Of a stretch of DNA of 64,000 bases, positions 34,654-44,262 are shown piece by piece. Positions within the stretch are counted from its first letter, which is position 1. Every line of letters starts with the position of its first letter. Made by a program: the position numbers and the translations under genes. Source of the DNA: Polytrichum commune (taxonomy: Eukaryota; Streptophyta; Polytrichopsida; Polytrichales; Polytrichaceae); NCBI GenBank assembly GCA_950295325.1, contig OX485807.1:43614440-43678439 (forward strand), written 5' to 3'. The notes beneath the pieces are model-generated. The model was not told the origin of the DNA and ran no database searches. It saw nothing but the letters and a program-made list of their open reading frames with translations.

Positions 34654-35593
34654 CCATAGGTTCATAGCTGGTTCGACACATGTTAGCCGAATAATTAATT
34701 AAAGTTCAAAAAGTCAGTTCGGCACCTAAAAATAGTATATTCATGTTTTCGGCAATTTTATCTTTTAATTTTAAAAATTCAGCTTAAATTCATTTTCTAT
34801 TTAAGCTTATATCTTGTACATCTCTCTTGCATTGAATGACAAGTAAGATGTGAGTGAAGAGTTGAGAATGCTCTGTGCTTTATGCAAGTAGAGTGGAGTG
34901 GAGTTGTGTTCAACAATGCATATGGGATATGTAAACTTTGAGGTGAAGCACCGAGTTAGACTTCATTTTTATAACACGCATAACTTTTGCATAGAGTCTT
35001 CAAATGACATAAAATTTGTTGGAGGTGGAAGATTACTTGATTTCTAAACTTTTCTTAGACCCACAAAATTCCAAAACAGTTGATCTTCTATGCAAAAATG
35101 AGCTCCGAAAAACTGTTATGAACGCATTTTAATTTTTTGATCTTTACACGGCTGCAATGTTTTGTCCATATCTTTTGCATAAAGACTTATTTTGACACAA
35201 AACTTGTTGGAGGTGGAAGAAGGATTGATTTCTCAAATTTTTTTAGTTGGAAAAAATTCTATAAAACTTCATCTTCTATGCTCAATTGGACTCCAAAAAT
35301 TTGTGTACAACACATTTGAAAAGCCTCACCTAGAGTCTTGCTACTTCTTAACCCATATTCTTTGTGGACTGATGTAAGTGAGCTTGATTACAAAAGGAAC
35401 ACCTTCTCTCTTTCAAAATTCACATATGCTTCCACTGTAAGTAAAACTCTAGTGAGAAGTAAAAATTTCTTACTTTTCGGCAATTTTGAAAAATAATTAA
35501 TTTTACATTCGGCAAGAAATGCCAATAATATTCCAAAATTTTCGGCATCTATTTTTGGAATTATTTTCTGTCGGACCAGCTATGAACCTACGG
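34654..35593. mobile_element. 940-bp non-autonomous TIR element flanked by TA
   Basis: Ends CCATAGGTTCATAGCTGG (left) and the complement of CCGTAGGTTCATAGCTGG (right); inverted match about 25 bp with two differences. TA lies on both sides (34652-34653, 35594-35595). The interior holds a two-unit tandem duplication of about 190 bp (around 34975-35160 and 35150-35330; shared TTGTTGGAGGTGGAAGA). No ORF of note. Same family as 26549-26743. Confidence 0.8.
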
Positions 35594-37349
35594 TATTGCT
35601 CAAATCATGAATATTAGACACATGAAGATGGTGTGTGTCAATGCAAATTTGTTATTGCCTCCAAAGGAATGTTGTCATATTTCTAATAAAATCGCTATAC
35701 ATGGGGCAACACGGATAACCATTGTGCAATTTGTTTCTTTTTGCAGCACCGCCTTTATTATGTGCGCAGGTTGTACAATATATGATGGATGAATGAATGG
35801 TCAAAGTATTGTTGACTTCATGAAACACATGAATTGGGCGATGTATATTTTGCACTTGATTGATCATTTTGATTTATTTAGATAACTCTATAAGATGAAT
35901 TGGATAATTTGAGTGGCACAATATTCCTCGACAAGCTCACCATGTTCAGTGGGCTTGGGATTCGACACATTACATCCCCAAATCACAAGTAGAGATTCCT
36001 AACACCATATTACTTTGGTTCATATACGTGAAGCTATGACCTAGTTCCGAGACGAGTGGCACATATGCACTACTTTGATTTTGAGACATGGAAAATCAAT
36101 GACTTTGACCCATTGTCCAATTGTTCAACTATAGTGTCGGTAGTAGGTAGCATCTGAAGGGAAAAAAATGCAAACAAGTCTTCGAGAATGTTACTTGGGT
36201 TAGGGGGGGGGGATCGCTTACTAGGTTGACTAAAAAGGTGACCATGTATATATAATATATCATTAATGCATCATGAAAGCTCAAAATGGTCTTATTTGAC
36301 ATTTGCATGCTATATTGTGGATGATGACATGATGCTCTTAGTTTTGGACAACCATATGAAAAACTTTCATGTTGCTATGTACATTTGGATATGATTGAAG
36401 GATTATGTTTTAAAATTTTATTCAAAGCTAGTCCTCTTTTCTTTACAACAATTGAGAGGGATTTGTATTAAGGCATTTGAAGGTTAAGTTATGGGGTCTT
36501 AGCACTCAGTTACCTTTTTCTAGCATACATCTATATTTGAGTGAGGTTTGGCTAGCTATGGATCTAAGAATGGACACCAAAAACATGTGTCGGAAAGAGA
36601 TTGGACTATATGCCTAGGAAACTAGCCCCAATAATAAACATAAATGGGAGAAGGGGAGGACATCTATATGATTATTTAATGAGGGAGGTAATCTTCACTT
36701 TGACAATGAATAAGATACTCATATGAGTTTCAAAAATTAAGAGGAATGTGGCTACATCCACTATTTGGATGTGCTAATCTATAAAGTAGAACAAAGTTAA
36801 AAGTGTCCATTTAAGACCTGCTAACCTTAACTTATACTCAACTTATCTTAAGGTAGACGTGCATAATTTGGCCAATTATCTCAATGGATAACCTATGTTT
36901 GAGTGGAACAATAACAAAAATGATATGTGTTTAAAAGAAATTTGCTACATGCTCAAAATTTGGTAATCATTCTACTCTTGATAGTCAACATGGTTGTGTG
37001 GGGGGGGGGAGGAGGGGCAGGAGTTACACACTAATTTACAACTGACTGATTGTGACAAATCATAGGAGAAACAAAGAATATGAAAGAAATCCATAGATCG
37101 TTGTTAAAATATCCTATCACATTTGTAAATTCAGCAAAATCCCTATCTCTTAAAACCAAGTTAAGAATTATGACAAAACATAACATTATTCAAATTCATA
37201 ACAATGTTCCGTAAAGACTCACAATATTCTACAGAATATTCCCCACATTGTGAGAACAGAAACTAACCATTTAAGACATGCTTACATTACCGTATTGTGG
37301 TGGAATGACGTGCTAAACTAAACTTCCATTGGAGCACAAGAAACTGACG
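35594..37349. other. Intergenic, with one dispersed-repeat copy
   Basis: No gene recognised. Contains G-runs at about 36202 and 37003 and the dispersed repeat copy C. Confidence 0.5.
36508..36830 (-). repeat. Dispersed ~370-bp repeat, copy C
   Basis: Reverse complement matches copy A at 182-556: GTGTCCATTCTTAGATCCA, CACTCAAATATAGATGT, GTAACTGAGT at one end and CTTAAATGGACACTTTTAA at the other. Middle part more diverged. Confidence 0.65.
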
Positions 37350-37366
37350 TAGGGTTTAGGGTTTAG
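37350..37366 (+). promoter_or_regulatory. Telo box in the DBP5 5' leader
   Basis: TAGGGTTTAGGGTTTAG, more than two TTTAGGG units, 150 bp before the DBP5 ATG. Position suggests the transcribed leader or the region just around the start site. No convincing TATA box was seen. Confidence 0.55.
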
Positions 37367-37515
37367 CATAGGAAAGGACGAGTTCCGATGCGGAGAACGA
37401 AGCATCCAGGAAATCGCTGAGGCAGAAGAATAGGTTGGAGAATCTGAGGTCTCCGGAGATTGTATGCTCTGGAGAAAGCACAAGGGAAGGGGGAAGGGGA
37501 GTATTTGTTGTGAAA

Positions 37516-40500
37516 ATGGAGGACACAACCACAAAAGGGGTAGCGGAAGCGAAGGCGGATGGAGATGTTAGCAAAATGGAGGACACAACAAAGTCGGAGG
37601 TGACGCAGGGAGCCGTTGAAGGCAAGGCTGCGGAGGTCGCTACAACAGTGGCTGCGCCAACTAAGAAACTGTGGAGCGATGAGGATTTTGGAGATGTCGA
37701 CATTTCCGGCATGCAGGTTACGGACCCTGATGACATTGTGGATAAGCCAGAGCACATAAGAAGCAAGGAAGTTGTGGAGCCCGAAATCATCAAGAAGGTT
37801 GGTGCTCTCCGTTGATTGTGAAGCGGCCGTAAGTCCTCGTTTGAAAATGCTTGTAAAAAGAGGTGATGGTGATGATGATGATGATGATGGCAATCGGTGA
37901 GTCGGTTCTCTGCCTAATGGATGAGCAGAAGGGAAAACCAAACCAAACCGGAGGCATTTTGGCACAAATTTTTACAGCATGGTATCTCATCTCCCAGACT
38001 TTCAATACAATAGCTATGTTGTTTGTTGTGCGATCCAAGCAATTCTCTCATAGGTAACTGGGGAAATCGTACAAAAGTTTGGTTCTCCGTTGACTTGTAA
38101 AGAGGTGATGGCAATCGGAAAGTGAGTTTTCTGCGTAATCGATCAGCAAGAGGAAATTATACCGGAGACATCTTTGTATAGATTTTTAGCATGGTATCTT
38201 ATTTCCCAAGCTTCCATCACCATAAAGATGTTTTACGGAGCGTTAATCTACTCTGTGAACCTTAATAGGTCATGCCGTAGCCACACACAAATTTGTAAGT
38301 CCGTTTGAGTGTTCGTAAGAGGTGATGGCAATCGGTGAGTTGGCTCTCCGCCTAATCGATGAGCAGGAGGAAACCTTACATGAGACATCTTTACACAATT
38401 TTACAGCATGGTATCTCATCTCCCAAACTTCCTTCACCATTTGCAATTCAATACCTATGTTGTTTTGTTGTACGATCTAAGCAATTCTCTCATGGGTGAA
38501 CTGGGAATAACATCATCAATCAATCATATTTTTACGGAGGCAAGCCAATATGGGGCTTGCAATCGAGGTGACTTGTTGTGTGAACTTCAATGAGTCATGC
38601 ACTTGCCACACACAAATTTGAGCTCAAGGTTAGGCTTGCAAGTTTGGTGGACCAAGGTAAAATGAATGTAAGCCTTTCCATGTGCCTAAGATGATGTATC
38701 TTTGTTAGTCTTCAGGTTGAATATCGCTTTTTTGGATTGAAACTCAAGCTCAGGCCCAGATCACATTCTTGTTTGATCCAAAAAAGGGGGAACCAACGTT
38801 GAGACGTAGCTGCATTATCTTAGACACACTTATCTGGAACCCTAAAGCAATGGCCTCCAATTGTCGTAAAAAATTTCTGATTGACAATGGCCAACATCAC
38901 AATGATCACAATGATCATAATCTAAATGTCTGTACTACTGGAAGGTTTTGCTAGTTGTTAGATTGAGAGTGGAATGTGGACTTGCAGGTTGCAGCAGATG
39001 ATACTCTATATACGTCCGCAAAGTCATTTGAGGATTTGAATCTTACACCCGAGCTTCTACAAGGACTATATGTGGAGATGAAATTTGAGAAACCGAGTAA
39101 GATCCAAGCTGAGACACTGCCCATGATCGTAACACCCCCCTATCAGAACCTCATTGCGCAAGCGAAAAATGGTGCAGGCAAGACAACCTGTTTTGTTCTT
39201 GGTATGCTGAGCCGGGTGGATCCCAATTTGAAATTCCCCCAAGCCCTGTGCGTGTGTCCTACACGAGAGCTTGTTATCCAGGTACCGTCTTCACTCTTTT
39301 AAACCTGTCTTTCACTGTGGAGGATGACATCAAAGCATTATACATTCCTTTAGGGTTTGCAATATAAGGGGCACTTCACACCAGAGCTTGAGGGCCTGTG
39401 ACCATTGAAATTTTTAAGTCTCTTATTGGTGGAAAAGGCCAAGACCATCCCAGTTCACTTTACGCTAGAGCTCGAGGGCATAAGGGACCAATGAAGTATG
39501 CATGGATGAACAAACCCACATGAATTCCTACATGGCATGAAATGGATAATGTATCATAGGCTATCGGATTTTGTGCCAAAACCAACTCAAAAGATGGGTC
39601 TAACACAAAACCAGGAGACTATGACACTTCAAAATCTCACAAGCCCTAATTGATCATATTTTATTGTGTGGAAGGGCCTACATCAGTATGATAGTAATGA
39701 AATAGCATTCGGTTGAGAGCCCAGTCACATATGTCTTTACACTATACTTCAAGGCTTGTGACCACACCAAACTCAATAACCCATGGTATGGCTTGTGGAT
39801 GAGTTTCAAGGGCCCCCACAATTTTATGGTCACAGCTCTTGGCCATACTGTAGAGTACAGTGGCAGCCACTTCAATAGTCTGTAGTCTTGCCCATGTAAT
39901 ATGTACTTGAACATCCTAGAGTATAGATTATCATAGGTTCGTGGAATACATGGAGCTGATATTTTTGTTGCTGTGACCTCAGAACGAGGAAGTTGCGACA
40001 CGAATGGCAAAGTTCACTGGGATAACAATTGCATGCACAGCAACAGCTGAAAGTGCTAGCCATCAGTTTTCGTCCATGCGGCGTGAAAAAATTGTGGATC
40101 AAGTGATTATTGGTACCCCAGGTACCCTTAAGCGCTGGGTGACAAGCAAAGTTTTGGATACAAAGAACATCAGAATATTAGTGTTTGATGAAGCTGATCA
40201 AATGCTTGACCAGGTAACAGAGTTTACCTTTAGTAAGAGATCTCCTGAATTTTTGGCTTCAGGCTGCCTAGTAACTCCTGTTATGTCCTAAATGGGAAAC
40301 TACTTTCTTCTGGGACATGAGGACTTTTTTATGCTCGTCTTTGATGCGTTGCACATGTTGAGGTCTAGTTTTTGTGAACATCACTATAAAGGATGTAGTG
40401 TTATCAACTTATTTATAAATTTTCCAGGTGTTTGGGACTATCTGTAATCCAGCTTGTATAAGCAGCCTTCAGGCACTCCTGAAGCTGTGAACTGTTGAAA

Positions 40501-43500
40501 CAAGTTCTGGCTATCTTGTTGGGAAGGGTCCTCAACTCTAATACAGATAATGTCAACAAGAGTTTCTTAATATCGACTTGGATTCTTGAAGGTATAATTA
40601 CATCCTCTCATGTAATTATACCTCTCTCAGTGACATACTGAGTCATAGAATATGCATTCATCTGTATTTCAGGATGGCTTTCAAGATGACTCCCTGAGGA
40701 TATTGAAGGACATCAGCAAAAATAGAGGGAACTGCCAAGTAAGCAAATTTTTACCGTCAAAGCACATCTTTTTGGTCTCTCTGTGCAATCTATAGCCTTA
40801 GGGATTTTAGTCAGGCGGATCGTTAAGAAGAAACGACCTATCAGATGAAAAGGTGGAGTGGTCTAAACTGTTAAAAATGTAAATGTATCCTTTGTGCAAA
40901 GAGTTTTAGAAAGCTGTTTTTATATGCCATAGTCTTGTATGTGGATTGTCTGGACAAATGTGAGATTGACTTCTGCTCACAAATCTGGATATGGTAATCA
41001 GTAACTATTACTAGTTTTACATGGATCTCCACTTACATTGGATCTGGGCACCATGAACCATGGTCTATATTGTTTCTCCCTATATATTGTTTAGTAACTA
41101 TTAGTGGCGTGATGAGCCAATCCATGTAAATGGTGTCTGTATCTTGTGAAGAAGCCTTTTGAGTAAGAAGGGCATAGGAACTTCATAGGATTTTGTATGC
41201 CTTTCCTTTGAAGTAGCATGATGGAATAATCTTTGAAGATCACTTGCTTAGGGTAAAGGTTTAGGTGTGAAAGCATGGGTTTAATATTGGGAAGCTTGGG
41301 GATTTCAGGCATTATGAATGTGATAGTTCAGGGTATGTGCATCAACGAGCTTTTGCAACATCATCATTGACATTTATATGGGTTTGATGGTTATCAAATA
41401 AAGATCTGTATTATCTCTTTTGGTGTTGGCTATTTCAAAAAAATTGGCATCTAATGCATGTCTATATTCTTCAGGTGCTTCTGTTCTCTGCAACTTTCAG
41501 CGAGAAAGTGAAAGCATTTGCAATGAGGACTGTTCCCAAAGCAAATCACATCTTTGTAGGAGAAAAAGACTTGTCACTAGATAAAATTCAGCAGTACCAG
41601 ATTCATTGTCCAGACACACGTTCAAAGATTGATGTCCTCAAAGACAGAATCTTTCCAGCGGCAGAAAAACTAGGCCAGTCAATAATTTTTGTTCGAACCC
41701 GGGGTAGTGCAAGTGAGCTCCACAAACGTCTGGAAGCAGATGGCTATAAGTGCACCAGTATTCAAGGTGGTCTTACCCATGAAGAGCGAGATCGTGTAAT
41801 CAAAGAATTTAGAGCAGGGGTGACAAAGATACTGATTGCCACTGATGTGCTTGCCAGAGGATTTGACTTAGCTCAGGTATGTCCTTTAGAAACACCCTAA
41901 CAAAATTTCTAGTTGTGGATGTGCACTTTTATTTCGAGCTCTTATTGTTCATATCAACTGGAAAACTTCCCAAATTTATGCCTGCATTTGGAAAGGAATT
42001 TGTGCTTGAAAGGATGAATAAAAGTGTTTGTTAGTTGGTTTCCTTTGTGTGCCAGTTCATGTCTTCTGTGATTGTTGTCTTTTTTTTCATGTGATGTATA
42101 ATTACATATGCAGGATGGGAGATTAATAAGAGTGGTTGTTGTTTTGTAGGTCACTATGGTTGTCAATTTCGACCTTCCTGTGAAACATGTTGCAGATAGG
42201 CACATGCCTACAACACCTGACTATGAGACATACTTGCATCGCATTGGTCGAAGTGGGCGATTTGGCCTCAAAGGTGAAGATTCAATTGTGTTTTTATGAA
42301 TCACTCTTTTTCATGAGCTACTTGACAGAATATTATTGATGATGTAATATACATAACAGCAGTCTTGTAGAATTTTAATGCCTCTTTTTTGATGAATGCC
42401 CATCATATTTTTTGCAAATCCATGACTATGCAGTGATCCTCTTTAAATGCTCATGCTAATTTGTTCAAAGATTCTATGGTGCATGCTGATGAATGTCTAC
42501 ATGTCTTATCACAGGTGCTGCTTTCAACCTGCTGGTGACCGAGGAAGACAAGAGGAACTTACAGAGGATTGAAAAGCATTTCAACAAAATGATTGCTGAG
42601 GTATGGCAGGCTCTGAAATCTTGATGATGGCAACATGATGGTGTATTGTTTTCTCCATTTTACTTGCAGTTTGGCTGAAATAGTGCTGTTGTGTGTTTGA
42701 GTTTCATACGATTTATTGTTAAACTCAAGGGGACTTTTTGTTGGGAGTTGGTCCCCTATGATTTTTAAGTGTCTGTTTTGCATACAATATTAATAATTTC
42801 TTGATACTTGTGGTGCATGCTTGGAGGTAGTGGAGAGGTTTGAACGAAGAACATTCCATATCAGTTCATTGAGGGCCAAATGCATTTTAGCACCTCTTTG
42901 TTCAAACCTCCACACTACCTCCAAGCATGCACTGCAAACATACCAAACATGGAAGATATTTTATGCAAAACAACAAACTCTTGACCAGAAGTCATGCTAA
43001 GATTGGAGGATAACGTTAGTGTAGTGGGATAATATGCAAAGACATATTAGAAGACTGTCTAAAAAGAGTGGGTTCGTAAATCATAACAATATACTGATGA
43101 AGTGAAAAGAGTGGAGACGTGGTGGTGTAGTAAGGAAGGAATATGGGTCTTAAATGGTTATTTTTCCTGCCTAGCCCACTTCTCCTAGGATATGAAACAC
43201 ACGATTAGTATGAGATGGTTAGCAAATCCAAACTAAAACCGTAGCCACTTTCCTCATAATTTTCGGATCTCATATGAATATCTTATTCATTATCAAGGAT
43301 TCTTTCGCATGTTAAATGGTCATATAGGTCCCCCTCAATTATATTGACTATTGAGCCTAGAATGAATACTATATTCTGAGCATGCACTCCAATCTCTTTC
43401 AAACACATGTCCTTTTGGTATCCGTTCTTAAAGCCACACCTAACCACATACCACTCAAATATAGGTGCTAGATTATGATACCTAATGAGGCACGTGTACC

Positions 43501-43604
43501 TTATCATGTATTGCGTATGCCAACATTTGTCTGTGACCGTGCAGGTGGCTTGGGATGATGACAATGGCATTGAAAGAGTATTGCAGGAGGCAGGCCTTGC
43601 TTGA
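37516..43604 (+). CDS. LOS4: DEAD-box RNA helicase DBP5/LOS4 (RH38), mRNA export factor
   Basis: Eight exons: 37516-37797, 38988-39281, 39983-40213, 40673-40738, 41475-41876, 42150-42273, 42515-42600, 43545-43604; total 514 aa, all GT-AG and in phase. The N-terminus is acidic and contains [17 protein letters not shown], a plant DBP5-type lead. Helicase motifs in order: Q motif [29 protein letters not shown], Ia [65 protein letters not shown] in motif V and the C-terminal [12 protein letters not shown] fit DBP5. The enzyme remodels mRNPs at the cytoplasmic face of the nuclear pore, activated by GLE1 and IP6. Introns carry tandem duplications, a MITE, two hairpins and a dispersed repeat; the coding frame is intact. 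Confidence 0.96.
37797..38620 (+). repeat. Three tandem ~220-240-bp units filling DBP5 intron 1 from the donor onward
   Basis: Landmark GAGGTGATGG lies at about 37860, 38102 and 38319; each copy continues with CAATCGG, a CTCTGCCTAATGGATGAGCA-like block, TTACAGCATGGTATCT and CATCTCCCA. The first copy begins at the exon-1 donor (GTTGGTGCTCTCCGTTGA), repeated near 38078 as GTTTGGTTCTCCGTTGA. A GAT triplet expansion is present only in copy 1 (about 37863-37890). Confidence 0.88.
39368..39875. mobile_element. Tourist-like MITE copy in DBP5 intron 2, eroded right end
   Basis: Left end GGGGCACTTCACACC preceded by TAA (39365-39367), matching the left end of 7448-8048. Interior shares GTTCACTT, GGGCC-type and GGTCACAGCTCTTGGC blocks. 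The right terminal repeat is degraded around 39850-39875. Confidence 0.6.
40590..40623. repeat. Perfect 14-bp inverted repeat with 6-bp loop, DBP5 intron 3
   Basis: AGGTATAATTACAT, loop CCTCTC, ATGTAATTATACCT. Forms a tight hairpin about 50 bp before exon 4. Confidence 0.9.
42813..42932. repeat. Long hairpin in DBP5 intron 7 (33-bp arms, 54-bp loop)
   Basis: Arm 1 at 42813-42845 begins GTGCATGCTTGGAGGTAGTG and ends GGTTTGAAC; arm 2 at 42900-42932 is its reverse complement with two adjacent mismatched positions. Flanking bases pair partly, extending the stem. Size and shape fit either a small foldback transposon or a small-RNA precursor. Confidence 0.85.
43143..43512 (+). repeat. Dispersed ~370-bp repeat, copy B, in DBP5 intron 7
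   Basis: Aligns with copy A (182-556) across its length, sharing CATATGAATATCTTATTCATT, CCAATCTCTTTCAAACACAT and CACACCTAACCACA. Lies just before the last exon of DBP5. Confidence 0.75.
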
Positions 43605-44262
43605 TTCACTTAATATTACGGTGTTCCATGTTATTTCACCTTGTGCCCATTCCTTTGCATGATTTTGGAAGGACCTTGAACTACTGCAACACAAGCACAT
43701 TGGTTATGAACAAACTTGTTTCTGTCAGACACCCATAGTTGAAAAGCAGTTGGAGATTAGTTGTAGCAAATATTTGATGAACAGCAACAATGTCAAGATT
43801 AATCTTTGTTATACCGTATACCAATGATGTGGTGGATCGCATTGTATCTACTCAGACTTTCAAGAACCTGTAACTGGAGACAAGTTGTTGCTATCCAGCG
43901 TACCCTCCTAGCTACCAAAATCATAAAGAGCTCAGCGAGCCTTACGATTTCAATGTCGATATCAAGGCCTGCAGTTTTGTAGACTGTTCTCCTCATTGTG
44001 TATACAAAAGAATCTGTGTTCAAGATTTGTCACACCTACAAGAGTGTTGGAGTTTTCTTAATTGCTTATCGAATTATGTGTTACATATCAGTAAAGTTAT
44101 GAGCAGAGCAACAGTCTTTTCTTGATGTTACATATCAGTAAAGTTACCCCCTCCTAAATTGTGTCCACGTTCCAATCTTAAATTGGTTGAAAGCACTTGA
44201 ATCCTACACAGAATACATGTTCCTCCAGAATGAAGATGAAAATAGGGTGCAAAATTTGCATG
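43605..44262. other. DBP5 3' flank
   Basis: Includes the presumed 3' UTR and a 21-bp direct repeat, TGTTACATATCAGTAAAGTT plus one base, at about 44079 and 44126. Ends at the target duplication of the MULE-like element. Confidence 0.5.

Noticed and set aside
37356-37965. Minus-strand ORFs of 145 and 200 codons
   Set aside because: Antisense to the acidic, low-complexity DBP5 exon 1.
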